A DNA stretch of 64,000 bases from Allobosea sp. BH3 (GCF_025499465.1 NZ_JAIMCA010000001.1:744001-808000); one strand, 5' to 3'; counted from the stretch's first letter, positions 17,091 through 25,879 are shown. Made by a program: numbers and translations. The notes: generated by a model from the letters alone, not told the origin.

Positions 17091-17987
17091 ATGACGAACT
17101 CCAACCCGCGCGAGCCCGCGCCCCCCGCGAGCCTGCGCGGCCTGCTGCTCGACCCGACAGTGCGTGCCGTCATCGACGAGCTCGCGGCCCTCCGCCTGCA
17201 CCAGCCCGGCATCGCCGACTATGCGCACTTCGCCCGCAACCCGCCCTCGGTCGTCGCTATGGTCGACCGGGCCCGCCACCATGCCGCGGAGGTCGCGCGC
17301 CTGATCGCGCTCGTCCAGAACACCGACCGCGCTGCCGTCCACCTACAGCTTTCCGGTCTCTATGCGCTGGCTCTCCTCAACGCGACTGCGACGGCTGCCG
17401 TCGCGCTGATGCCCGCGCGCACCGGCGCCGATCGCCATGCCCGACGCCAGCATGGCGCCGCCTTCCTGGCGGCGCTGGACAATCCCGAGGAGAACGAGCT
17501 GCGCCACGCCGGTGCAATTGCCTTTGGCCGCAACGGGGTCGATGCGGCCGTCATCGCCCAGGACGCCATCGCCTTCGCAGGTCGGGGACGTGGCGCGCCG
17601 CCCCAGCCCAGCCGGGCGACGCTGCATGTCATCGAGGAGCAAGCGACGCTGCACCACTGGCTCAAGCAGACGGTCGACCTGACCACACTTCTCGACGAAG
17701 CCAGGCGCCATGCCAAGATGGCGAGCCGCTTGGCGATGTCCCTCGACCAGGACGAGCTCAGCTCGCGCGACCGCGATGCGATCGCGGCGGCATTTGAGGG
17801 TGCCCTCCTGCAGCATGCCATCGTGCTGGCACAGATCGCCCTGTCCCAGGCGGAGGTCGACACCGACCTCGTGCTCGACGCCGCCCACACCACGGTGACG
17901 AACCGCCCGCAGTTGCAGGCGGGGCTGCTGATCGCGATCGCAATGGGCCAGAACCTGCGCACGATGATCGCCGCCAACCCGGTCTGA
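17091..17987 (+). CDS. Hypothetical helical protein of the exonuclease block
   Basis: The ATG at 17091 follows an AAGGA ribosome site and gives 298 residues. The protein is alanine-rich, predicted all-helical, and has no signal, membrane segment or catalytic motif. Its C-terminal 100 residues (ASRLAMSLDQDEL ... AAFEGALLQ ... VLAQIALSQ) loosely resemble the C-terminal part of the next protein (ADRLFALSRTPGE ... AAEGAQLM ... AAAQIAIWP), so the two may be distant paralogues. The leader holds a GGGG-loop-CCCC hairpin at 17035-17051. Family unknown. Confidence 0.6.
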   Translation: MTNSNPREPAPPASLRGLLLDPTVRAVIDELAALRLHQPGIADYAHFARNPPSVVAMVDRARHHAAEVARLIALVQNTDRAAVHLQLSGLYALALLNATATAAVALMPARTGADRHARRQHGAAFLAALDNPEENELRHAGAIAFGRNGVDAAVIAQDAIAFAGRGRGAPPQPSRATLHVIEEQATLHHWLKQTVDLTTLLDEARRHAKMASRLAMSLDQDELSSRDRDAIAAAFEGALLQHAIVLAQIALSQAEVDTDLVLDAAHTTVTNRPQLQAGLLIAIAMGQNLRTMIAANPV

Positions 17988-18283
17988 AAGTGCCCGGCCA
18001 TGTCCTTCCAGACAGGGCGGCGCTCCCACGCCTCTCCCTGCGAAGAATGAGCTCAGGTACCCGGGGGAGGACCGTGGTGGAGGCGTGGCATCCGGACGGG
18101 GAGCGCGTCCCCCGGCGCTCTGACGGAAAAATGCCACAAAAGCCCGTGGGAGAGCGGTGGCGTCGGATCGGCGCCCAGCGACGACGAAGAAAGACAGGCG
18201 CCCGGCGGGGCGCCTGTCTCGATTCCGGGAACGGAGTGGGGATGAAGCCACATGGCTTTAACCCCCACTGAGAGACAATTACG
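17988..18283 (+). other. Structured intergenic leader
   Basis: No gene is visible. Two hairpins stand out. AGACAGGCGCC (18192-18202) pairs with GGCGCCTGTCT (18209-18219) around a six-base loop and lacks a T run. A nested stem follows, GTGGGG (18236-18241) with CCCCAC (18263-18268) outside and AAGCC (18245-18249) with GGCTT (18254-18258) inside. The second ends 16 bases before the ATG at 18284, close enough to affect translation initiation. Confidence 0.5.
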
Positions 18284-19273
18284 ATGACTGACAAGAACCT
18301 GGACCACGCCGGTCCCAACCAGGGCGGCGCTGTCGACCGCCCGGAGATCCGCACCGACCTCGATCCGATCGCGATCGTCACCGAGCTCGTCAGCGACGAT
18401 CCCTCCGTTGCCGAGCTCGTCGCCTTCCGCTCTGCGATCCCCGACTTGAAGTTCGCGGCCAGGCAAGCCAAGCGCCTGGCCGACGAGGCCATGCGGGTCC
18501 GGTTCGCTGCCGGCTTCAACGACGTTCCCGGCATCGCGGTCGGCCTGACTTTGATCGGCCTCAGCTTCACTGCGCTCGTCGCGATCTGGCCCTCGGACAA
18601 TCTCGATTGCGTCGAGGCCAAGCTCGCGCTGGCTGAGTCCATCGGACCCTACGGCGACGATCAGGACGGCAGCCACGTTCCCGCCCTCGAGCCGGCGACA
18701 GCGACCCGCATCCGCGTCAAGCGCGCGGCCTTCAATGTCGGTGAGCTGATGGTCCCCGCCCGGCCGGCCGTCCCCTCCGCGCAGGACCGTGGTCTCGCCG
18801 ACTGGCCGCTGCGGCACTACGATCTCAGCACCGTCCTCCCGCCTCAAGGCGGCCCGCCCGTGTTCGTGGATCCCAACGCTCAGCGCTGGGCCGAGATTCT
18901 GTCGCAGGCGCCTGATCTCGAACGGCTAGCCTCGCGCGTCGAGCGCTTGATCAAGACGGCCGATCGGCTGTTCGCGCTGTCGCGAACGCCGGGCGAGACT
19001 GCCACGGAGCTGCGTCGAGCGGCGGAAGGCGCCCAGCTCATGGCCTATCTGGCGGCGGCCCAGATCGCAATCTGGCCCGTCGTCAAGGGATCCGAGGGGG
19101 TGAAGGCCAAGAAGCGGGTCGTCAAAGCGATCGATGACCGGGCCTGCCGCGGCGATCCGCTCCACATGCAGGCGGCCGTCAGGATGATCTTCGAGGACGG
19201 TAGCTGGCTCGGCAAGCTCGTCAACTCGGACCGCATGGCCATCGGCATCCCGACCTGGATCGAGATCGTCTGA
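18284..19273 (+). CDS. Hypothetical protein of the exonuclease block
   Basis: The protein has 329 residues. A mostly helical N-terminal part includes a hydrophobic stretch at about residues 84-105 (GIAVGLTLIGLSFTALVAIW) that may be a buried helix or a weak membrane segment. A more polar middle and a second helical half follow (ERLIKTADRLFALSRTPGE ... AAEGAQLMAYLAAAQIAIW). Possible distant similarity to the preceding protein is noted there. Its stop codon overlaps the first unit of the palindrome array. The ribosome site is weak (GAGAGA). Function unknown. Confidence 0.6.
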   Translation: MTDKNLDHAGPNQGGAVDRPEIRTDLDPIAIVTELVSDDPSVAELVAFRSAIPDLKFAARQAKRLADEAMRVRFAAGFNDVPGIAVGLTLIGLSFTALVAIWPSDNLDCVEAKLALAESIGPYGDDQDGSHVPALEPATATRIRVKRAAFNVGELMVPARPAVPSAQDRGLADWPLRHYDLSTVLPPQGGPPVFVDPNAQRWAEILSQAPDLERLASRVERLIKTADRLFALSRTPGETATELRRAAEGAQLMAYLAAAQIAIWPVVKGSEGVKAKKRVVKAIDDRACRGDPLHMQAAVRMIFEDGSWLGKLVNSDRMAIGIPTWIEIV

Positions 19274-19470
19274 ACATCGTTCGGTGTCGCAAAAGCGCTT
19301 TCGAACGGCGTTCGGCTATCGCTGAACGTCGTTCGGGACAGCGTACAGCGCTTTGCGAGCGACAAACTCAAAGTGAACATCGTTCGCCGTCCATCCAAGG
19401 AGAGCGAACGACGTTCGACGTGAGGTGAACATCGTTCGGCGCAGATGACGTGGCGGGTTGAACGACGTTC
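19272..19470. repeat. Seven-copy array of the palindrome GAAC-N3-GTTC, helically phased
   Basis: Seven 11-base palindromes of consensus GAACRNCGTTC (copy 2 has G-G-C in the centre) start at 19272, 19303, 19324, 19375, 19406, 19427 and 19460. Start-to-start spacings are 31, 21, 51, 31, 21 and 33 bases, all close to multiples of 10.5. Copies 1-3 and 4-6 repeat the same 31/21 arrangement, suggesting duplication of a three-site module. An AGCGCTTT sequence recurs between copies. The array fills the gap before the 291-residue gene. It looks like a cooperative binding platform: an operator cluster, an iteron-type origin, or a centromere-like site. Confidence 0.85.
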
Positions 19471-19583
19471 GAAAAAACGTGCAGGCGGTGCCTCCAAGGC
19501 GCCGCCTGCACGCATGTCAGGAAGGAGGGATGTGGGAGCCTTGGGCAAGAACCCCCAGGGACCAGAAACCGAAAGACCCTCTC

Positions 19584-20459
19584 ATGACGACCGACATCAT
19601 CACCGACGGCACCACGCCGATCGCCTTCCCCGTTCTCCCGAAGCTCAAGCCCGGCACCCAGCTGTTGCCGGATGGAAGCGCCGGGGCCGTCACCCACTGG
19701 TGGTCCGTGCGCTGGCCCCGGATCGGTGGCGAAGCGCTCCTCCCGCTCCCGCTCGACGCCTTCACCTCCGACGCTTTCAAGCGGACTTACGCTCCCGGCA
19801 CGCTGGCCTACATCTACTGCGCGGGCTGCGGAGAAGATCATCGCCAACCGACCGTGAAGACGGGCCTGCTAGGCGTCGCCCGGAGGCTCTTCGCCGCGAT
19901 CCACAAAGTCTCCGTCACGACCCAGGTCAAGCTGACCGACCGGCTCCGGGAACTGAACAAGGATCACTATGGCTGTGTCACCGTCAGCGCCGACGGCTAT
20001 CCCTGTTCCGATCGAGGCTTCGACAACTGGATGTTCCAGCACATCCTGCCCGTGGGAGCGCCCCTCGAAGGTTCGCCGGTCAAGGTCGCCAACAAGTGCC
20101 TTCCGGTTCGACTGCCCCGCGGGCTCTCGAAGGACGAATTCGAGGAGCGCCTTCACATGTACATGGAGGACGCCTCGCTGAACGCCTGGCTCAAGACCCC
20201 CGAAGCGCAGGCGCACTGCAAGCAGATTGACCGAACGCCCGAGGAGTTCACGCGCGGCACGGCCTATGGCTTCGGCGACAGTGCCCGCTGGAGCGAGGCC
20301 AAGGAGTTCTACTTCATGCGGCCGAAATCCGATGATGCCGATCGGCTAATCCGGATCGCCGAGGTAATCATCCACGACTGGGTCATGAACCCGGCGTCCC
20401 GGGACAAGCTCATCAGCTACAAGTCGCTAGGCCAGGGCTATGTGCGAGAGCTTCCATGA
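19584..20459 (+). CDS. Hypothetical protein downstream of the palindrome array
   Basis: The protein has 291 residues from the ATG at 19584. An in-frame start at 19458 would lie inside the array and is unlikely. Visible features are a Cys pair (IYCAGCGEDHRQP, about 82-94) and further cysteines at about 140 and 150, which may bind metal but do not form a clean zinc finger. The rest is a mixed alpha/beta sequence rich in aromatic residues. It is the gene most likely controlled by the array, and could itself encode a DNA-binding or replication protein. I do not recognise the family. Confidence 0.6.
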   Translation: MTTDIITDGTTPIAFPVLPKLKPGTQLLPDGSAGAVTHWWSVRWPRIGGEALLPLPLDAFTSDAFKRTYAPGTLAYIYCAGCGEDHRQPTVKTGLLGVARRLFAAIHKVSVTTQVKLTDRLRELNKDHYGCVTVSADGYPCSDRGFDNWMFQHILPVGAPLEGSPVKVANKCLPVRLPRGLSKDEFEERLHMYMEDASLNAWLKTPEAQAHCKQIDRTPEEFTRGTAYGFGDSARWSEAKEFYFMRPKSDDADRLIRIAEVIIHDWVMNPASRDKLISYKSLGQGYVRELP

Positions 20460-20949
20460 TCCTGTCGCCGGCCGCCAACGTCAGAACCGACCTAAAAGCT
20501 GGATCTCATTAACCAAAGCTACCGAGCGAGCCGATGAAGACCTTGGCTGTCTTTGAGGAAAACGGCGGTTCTGGTAGGCTCTGCCTGTCCCGCAAGCCGA
20601 TTCGGCCAGATGGGGCGGCAGGTTCTGGCACCTTCAACACAACGGGCCAGAAGCGTCGTCCTTCCGAAAGAGGCCAGCAAAACGAGTGGCAGCCGCGGGA
20701 TGTGGCCACTTTGCTCTCAGAACAGCGAGAGCAAATAAAAAGGTTCTGGTTCGGGTCGCTTGTTCGATCCGGGCGCGTGGGATTGTGCACGGACTGGGGT
20801 CGACATTATCGTATCCTGACAGGGGCGCGGGAACTTCGCTACCTGTCAAATCGCCGGGCGCATCCTCTGTGCCGTGTCCGGGATCGTCCGAGTGGATGGC
20901 ACGGGTGGTCACTCGCGGAAACGCGAGCCGATATCCGTGAGTCTGTTCG
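20460..20949. other. Intergenic region, no supported gene
   Basis: Base composition is nearer to even than in the flanking genes. Short open frames exist on both strands but show no ribosome site, no codon bias typical of the neighbours and no recognisable motif. The region probably carries the promoter for the excisionase-integrase pair, but I cannot point to it. Confidence 0.4.
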
Positions 20950-21252
20950 ATGAAAAAGTACTCCGCTTCCCCTAGAGAGCACGATTCAAGCGCTCCTCTT
21001 CCTCCGCGCCGCGTCGATTCAATCGCCTGGATTCCGCGAGGGCTGCGCCGTGAAGAGGCCGCCTACTACATCGGCGTAGGCACCACGAAGTTCGACCAGT
21101 TGGTAGCGGACCGTAGGATGCCCAAGGGGAGGCGCTTGGATGGTCGCGTGGTTTGGGATCGAATTGAACTCGACATGGCGTTCTCTGATTTAGCAAGCGC
21201 CGATGAGAATGCGATCGACGGCGCCTTTCGAAAGAGCGCGAGCTTCCGCTAG
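20950..21252 (+). CDS. Excisionase-like helix-turn-helix protein
   Basis: The 100 residues carry the AlpA/Xis-type pattern LRREEAAYYIGVGTTKFDQLV, then RMPKGRRLDGRVVWDRIELDMAF, a winged helix-turn-helix in which the wing reads a site near the element end. It lies nine bases upstream of the integrase gene, the usual place for a recombination directionality factor. No ribosome site is obvious. Confidence 0.75.
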   Translation: MKKYSASPREHDSSAPLPPRRVDSIAWIPRGLRREEAAYYIGVGTTKFDQLVADRRMPKGRRLDGRVVWDRIELDMAFSDLASADENAIDGAFRKSASFR

Positions 21253-21261
21253 CGTCTGGAC

Positions 21262-22347
21262 ATGACCCAAACCTATCCCAATGCAGGTCGATACAAAGAT
21301 CGCCACGGCCGTGAACGCTGGCGCTTTCGACGTTCAGGTAAGACAATCCCGCTACCGGGTCTGCCAGGCGATCCAGAATTCGAGGAAGCCTATCAGGCCG
21401 CCGTTGAAGGCCGCACGCCGCGCAAGGCTGAGGTGGTCAGGCATCCCCTCGCAGCGCTGCCGCGATCGATGCGGGCTGCATGGCGCGTCGTTACCACCAA
21501 GACGACCGAGTGGAAGCAACTCGACGCAGTCACCCAGCAGAAGCAGTCGGCGATCGCCGAAGCCTTCCTCGAGTCCCCGATCGCCGAGGGCGTCAAGACG
21601 CTTTGGGGCGAGGCGCCGATGGCCGATCTGCGGCGCCGACACCTTAAGGGCCTGCTGGCCGATCGCAGCGACAGGCCACACGCCGCGCGGCATCTGCTCG
21701 TCACCATCCGCAAGATGATCCTGGTCGCGCTCGACGAGGAATGGATCGAGACCGATCCGAGCTATCGGCTCAACTATAGGCCGAAGCTCAAAGGCTGGCG
21801 CGCCTGGACCGACGACGAGCGCAAGCAGTTCGAGACCAAGTGGCCGATCGGCACGACGCCGCGCCTCGTCTATACGCTTGCGCTCTGGCTCGGGAACCGC
21901 CGAAGCGACGTCGCGGCCCTACCCGTCACGGCGATCCGAGGCGACACGATCGCCCTGACTCAAATTAAGACTAGGCGGGAGATGCGGCTGCCGATCTCGC
22001 CGATGCTGCGTGAGGCCCTCGACGCGACCGACCTGAAAGGTCCGACGATCCTGCTCACTGCCTATGGCGAGCCGTTCTCTGCGAAGTCGCTCACAGGCCG
22101 CATGGCGGACTGGACCAAGTCGGCAGGCCTGCCCAAGGGCTGCACCCTGCATGGCCTGCGCAAGACGCTCGGCGGCATGCTCGCCGATGGCGGCGCCACG
22201 ACCCGCGAGATCATGGACACGCTCGGTCACACTGACATTAAGCACGCCGAGCTTTACACGAAGTCGGCGAACCAGGAGCGCCTTGCCCGTGCAGGGCTGC
22301 AGAAGGTCACGGACCTTCACGAAGAGCATAAAAAGCGGGGCGGCTAA
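21262..22347 (+). CDS. int: Tyrosine recombinase (element integrase)
   Basis: The 361 residues hold the catalytic pattern of phage-type integrases: an arginine in LGNRRSDVAAL (about 211-215), HGLRK (about 297-301), GHT (about 321-323) and the nucleophile in AELYTK (about 331). The N-terminal part carries an arm-binding region with basic and aromatic residues (YKDRHGRERWRFRR). The gene ends 57 bases from the 3' end of tRNA-Arg(CCT), the classic position for an integrase that inserts its element into the 3' end of a tRNA gene. Excision probably depends on the upstream helix-turn-helix protein. Confidence 0.92.
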   Translation: MTQTYPNAGRYKDRHGRERWRFRRSGKTIPLPGLPGDPEFEEAYQAAVEGRTPRKAEVVRHPLAALPRSMRAAWRVVTTKTTEWKQLDAVTQQKQSAIAEAFLESPIAEGVKTLWGEAPMADLRRRHLKGLLADRSDRPHAARHLLVTIRKMILVALDEEWIETDPSYRLNYRPKLKGWRAWTDDERKQFETKWPIGTTPRLVYTLALWLGNRRSDVAALPVTAIRGDTIALTQIKTRREMRLPISPMLREALDATDLKGPTILLTAYGEPFSAKSLTGRMADWTKSAGLPKGCTLHGLRKTLGGMLADGGATTREIMDTLGHTDIKHAELYTKSANQERLARAGLQKVTDLHEEHKKRGG

Positions 22348-22404
22348 CCGATTGGCGAACCACCTTGGCGAACCGCCTGGTAACCCATTGATATAGGCTA
22401 TTTT

Positions 22405-22481
<77 letters not shown>

Positions 22482-22509
22482 GCACGAGACTCCGTGTAGC
22501 ATAATCACG

Positions 22510-23283
22510 ATGCGGGTGAAGTCCCTTCTTGTCGCTGTCACGATCGAGGCGCTGGCGGTCGTTCCGGCAGTCTTCGCGGCCGGGTGCCCTGCGCCGGAGG
22601 GCGAGGTCGCAACCGTCCGGCTGGCCGGCACCGATACCGCAGGCGACCCGCTTCTGAGCGACGGCCGCAGCCTGCGCCTCATCGGCCTCGCGCCGCGACA
22701 GGACGCTGCCGAGGCCGCGCGCTTCAGCGCCGGCCTGACCCTGTATCGCGACCGCACGCTCGAACTCGCCATCGCCGGCGAGCGCGACCGCTGGGGGCGG
22801 TGGCCGGCCCGGCTCTATATCCCGGCCGAGGCGCCCGGCGGCCCGCGCCAGGATCTCGCGCTCCTGCTGCAGCATGGCGGCGCGGCCCTGCCTCTGGCGG
22901 AGCCGGCGCCCGCCGCCTGCGCGGGCAAGGCCGCTCCCATCCGGCAGGCTGCGACATCGAAGCCGCTTCAACCCGCCTCGACCGCCATCGACGGCCATGA
23001 TCTCGCCGCTGTAAAGGCGCAGGAAGGGCGATACGTCAGGCTGGAAGGCCGAATCGCCTCGGTGGGCGAACGTTCCCAGCGGACCTATCTGAACTTCTCG
23101 CGCCGCCCCGGGGAGGCTGCTTCGATCGTGGTGACGCGCAGCCTCTGGCGAGAATTGAAGGAAAGCGGCTGGACCGTAGCCGGCCTGGGCGGTAAACGCC
23201 TGCGCGCCTATGGTGTTCTCTCCGGACGCGACGGCCTCCTGCTGGAGGCGACGTCCCGGGCAGCGCTGGAACTGATCGACTGA
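22510..23283 (+). CDS. Exported SNase-like domain protein
   Basis: The 257 residues start with a signal peptide (hydrophobic residues 5-22, cleavage likely after AVFA). The region RSLRLIGLAPRQDAA ... LTLYRDRTLELAI ... DRWGRWPARLYI follows the fold pattern of staphylococcal-nuclease (thermonuclease) proteins. The later part (YVRLEGRIASVGERSQRTYLNF) is OB-fold-like. The canonical catalytic Arg-Glu-Arg set is not obvious, so nuclease activity is doubtful. It sits four bases upstream of the M48 protease gene and is probably co-transcribed with it. Confidence 0.65.
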   Translation: MRVKSLLVAVTIEALAVVPAVFAAGCPAPEGEVATVRLAGTDTAGDPLLSDGRSLRLIGLAPRQDAAEAARFSAGLTLYRDRTLELAIAGERDRWGRWPARLYIPAEAPGGPRQDLALLLQHGGAALPLAEPAPAACAGKAAPIRQAATSKPLQPASTAIDGHDLAAVKAQEGRYVRLEGRIASVGERSQRTYLNFSRRPGEAASIVVTRSLWRELKESGWTVAGLGGKRLRAYGVLSGRDGLLLEATSRAALELID

Positions 23284-23287
23284 GGAT

Positions 23288-24766
23288 ATGCTGGAATTCT
23301 GCCGAGCATCGCGTTCATGGCGACTGGCGGCGGTCGCGCTGCCGGCCCTGCTGCTCGCAGGCTGCTTCGGCGATCAGAACGCGCTGCTGCCGTCGACCAC
23401 GGGCAGCACCAGCGACGAGATCGCCCCGCGCCTCAGCCCGGCCCAGCGCGCCTCCGACCAGGAGCACCAGCGGCTGCTGGCGGCGTTTGGTGGCGAATAC
23501 CGCGCGCCGCGCGCCCGCGCCGCGATCGAGGAGGTCGTCCAGAAGCTTGCCAGGGCCGGCGAGGGCCAGATCGGCCAATACGAGATCACCATCCTGAATT
23601 CCCCGGTCGTCAACGCCTTCGCGCTGCCAAACGGCCGGCTGTACGTCACGCGCGGGCTGCTCGTCCTGGCCAACGATACGGCCGAGATCGCTTCGGTGCT
23701 CGCGCATGAGATCGCCCATGTCACCGCGCGCCATGCCGTCGAGCGCGCCGAGAAGGAAGCGGAATCGGCGCTGGTCAGCGAGGTCGTCTCGCAGGTGCTG
23801 AAGGATCCCTCGCGCGGCGCGGCCGTGCAGGCGGGCTCGAAGCTCTCGCTCGCCAAATTCTCGCGCCAGCAGGAGCTCACCGCCGACCAGATCAGCGTGC
23901 GCAACATCTCGCGGGCCGGCTACGACCCGTATGGCGCCAGCCGTTTCCTCGCCACGCTCGGCCGCAACACCGCCTATCGCGCGGGCGGCCAGAGCCAGAG
24001 CGCCGACGACAAGCGGCTCGACATCCTCTCCAGCCACCCGCAGACGCCCGAGCGCATCGCCGCCGTCACCGCCGCCGCCCGCCAGATCGGCGCGCCCGGC
24101 ATCGGAGAGCGCGATTCCGGGCGCTGGCTCGCCGCCATCGAGGGGCTCGCCTATGGCGACGATCCGCGCGACGGCGTCGTGCGCGGCCGGCGCTACCTCA
24201 ACAGCACGCTGCGCATCGCCTTCGCGGCGCCGGAGGGCTTCAGCCTCGAAGCCGCACAGGACATGGTCATCGGCGTCAGCGCCAGCGGCGCCCAGGCGCT
24301 GCGCTTCGACTCGGTGACGCTGAAGAGCGGCCAGACGCTGGAATCCTATGTCGCCGCCGGCTGGATCGAGGGCGTCGAGACCAACGGCATCGAACAGATC
24401 CAGATCGGCGGCCAGCCCGCCGTCATCGCCCATGGCAAGGGCACGGACTGGATGTTCCGCCTCGCGGCCGTACAGGTGGGGGAGCGCGTCTACCGCTTCA
24501 TCCTGGCCGCACGCGGCGCGAGCGACCCCGAGCGGGCGATGCGCAGCCTGATCGACAGCTTCCGCACGCTCAGCCCGGCGGAGGCTCAGGCTGTGAAGCC
24601 CATGCAGATCCGGATCGTGCCGGCCGAGGCGGGCGACACCGTCGCCAGCATGGCCGAGCGCATGCCGGGACAGGATCGGCCGGCCGAGCTCTTCCGCCTG
24701 CTCAATGGCCTTGACCGGGACGCGCCCCTCGACCCGAGCCGGCGCTACAAGATCGTCGCGGAATAA
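23288..24766 (+). CDS. M48-family metalloprotease lipoprotein
   Basis: The 492 residues have a lipoprotein signal with lipobox LLAGC at about residue 22. Zinc ligands appear in HEIAHVTARH (H140, H144), and the third ligand is the glutamate in ELTADQIS (about 196-203). The C-terminal 170 residues are a separate domain ending in a LysM-like segment (IVPAEAGDTVASMAERM). The family is related to BepA/LoiP proteases that guard outer-membrane protein assembly. A periplasmic quality-control role is inferred. Confidence 0.88.
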   Translation: MLEFCRASRSWRLAAVALPALLLAGCFGDQNALLPSTTGSTSDEIAPRLSPAQRASDQEHQRLLAAFGGEYRAPRARAAIEEVVQKLARAGEGQIGQYEITILNSPVVNAFALPNGRLYVTRGLLVLANDTAEIASVLAHEIAHVTARHAVERAEKEAESALVSEVVSQVLKDPSRGAAVQAGSKLSLAKFSRQQELTADQISVRNISRAGYDPYGASRFLATLGRNTAYRAGGQSQSADDKRLDILSSHPQTPERIAAVTAAARQIGAPGIGERDSGRWLAAIEGLAYGDDPRDGVVRGRRYLNSTLRIAFAAPEGFSLEAAQDMVIGVSASGAQALRFDSVTLKSGQTLESYVAAGWIEGVETNGIEQIQIGGQPAVIAHGKGTDWMFRLAAVQVGERVYRFILAARGASDPERAMRSLIDSFRTLSPAEAQAVKPMQIRIVPAEAGDTVASMAERMPGQDRPAELFRLLNGLDRDAPLDPSRRYKIVAE

Positions 24767-24895
24767 AGCATAGACGGGCCGGTCTTTCGGTATTTCGTTT
24801 CGATTGAATTTACGGGTTTATGTTTCAATTGCCCCGGTTGCTGCCGACTTCATGATTCGGCATGGCGAACGCTATCTGCCGTGGGGGCTGAGAAC

Positions 24896-25726
24896 ATGAA
24901 GACGTTTGTTTCATTTGCGGCAGCAGCCGGCTTCCTCTACGGATCGGCTGCCTTGGCTGCTGATCTGCCCTCGCGTCAATACGTTGCGCCGGTTGCGGTT
25001 CCACCCGCCTTCACCTGGACCGGCTTCTATGTCGGCGCGAATGCGGGCTATGTCTGGAGCGAGAACCGTTCCCGCTACAGCTATGCTTTGACCAATCCTG
25101 CCGATTTTGCCGATTTCAACGCCCTCGCCCTCGTCCCGCAGAGCCTCGGCCGCAACGGCAATGGCTTCGTCGGCGGCGGCCAGATCGGCTACAATTATCA
25201 GATCGACCGCTTCGTGCTCGGCGCCGAGGCCGACATTCAGTATCTCGACGGGCGCCAGCAATCCTCCTGGTCGAGGACGCTGAGCGACGCCGTCGGCACC
25301 GCCACCGTCACCACCACCGCCCGCTCCAGCATCGACTGGCTCGGCACGGTCCGCGCCCGGGCCGGCTACGCCTTCGATCGCACCCTGGTCTATGCGACGG
25401 GCGGCCTCGCCTATGGCCGGACAAAGGACGCCTCCAGCATCATTCCCACCGGCTCGGACGATGACGGCCCGTTCCAGGGTCTCTGGACGGGCAGGAAGGC
25501 CGGCACCCGCGCCGGCTGGACGCTTGGCGGCGGCGTCGAATACGCCATCACCGACAACCTGACGCTCAAGGGCGAGTATCTCTATTACGATCTCGGCAGG
25601 ACGAAATATGTCCTCTCCGGCTTCTCGACCGACCCCGATGACGAGTTCCTCGGAGCAACGGTGCGCCGGAAAACAAGTGGCAGCATCGTCCGCGCCGGCC
25701 TGAACTGGAAGTTCTCGACCTTCTGA
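24896..25726 (+). CDS. Outer-membrane beta-barrel protein, Omp25/Omp31-like
   Basis: The ATG at 24896 starts a 276-residue protein with a signal peptide cleaved after ALAAD. TWTGFYVGANAGYVW and GGGQIGYNYQIDRFVLGAEADIQYL repeats and the C-terminal strand ending in phenylalanine (AGLNWKFSTF) are typical of the eight-stranded porin-like family abundant in Hyphomicrobiales. It stands alone. The function is structural or unknown. Confidence 0.9.
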   Translation: MKTFVSFAAAAGFLYGSAALAADLPSRQYVAPVAVPPAFTWTGFYVGANAGYVWSENRSRYSYALTNPADFADFNALALVPQSLGRNGNGFVGGGQIGYNYQIDRFVLGAEADIQYLDGRQQSSWSRTLSDAVGTATVTTTARSSIDWLGTVRARAGYAFDRTLVYATGGLAYGRTKDASSIIPTGSDDDGPFQGLWTGRKAGTRAGWTLGGGVEYAITDNLTLKGEYLYYDLGRTKYVLSGFSTDPDDEFLGATVRRKTSGSIVRAGLNWKFSTF

Positions 25727-25879
25727 AGCCCTCGCTGGTCTAACGCCACGCGGCCCCAACAGGATTGTGGTCGCACCGGCACGGCGTGCTTTCACAAGAC
25801 TGCGAGACGCAGCCCTCCCTCTCCCACTTCGTCTTTTCCCGTCGTTATGATCGGGAAAGGCAACGTCAGGGAGATGAGA

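Noticed and set aside
19272..19470. LexA (SOS) boxes as the explanation for the palindrome array
   Set aside because: The unit is GAAC-N3-GTTC. Alphaproteobacterial LexA uses GTTC-N7-GTTC direct repeats and the Gram-positive site has a four-base centre. Seven phased copies are also far more than an SOS promoter needs.
19272..19470. A CRISPR array
   Set aside because: The repeats are only 11 bases and palindromic, the spacers are short and irregular, and no cas gene is in the window.
20534..20953. A 139-residue plus-strand frame before the excisionase gene
   Set aside because: It has no ribosome site, no recognisable motif, atypical composition, and a minus-strand frame covers much of it equally well. 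I treat the stretch as non-coding.
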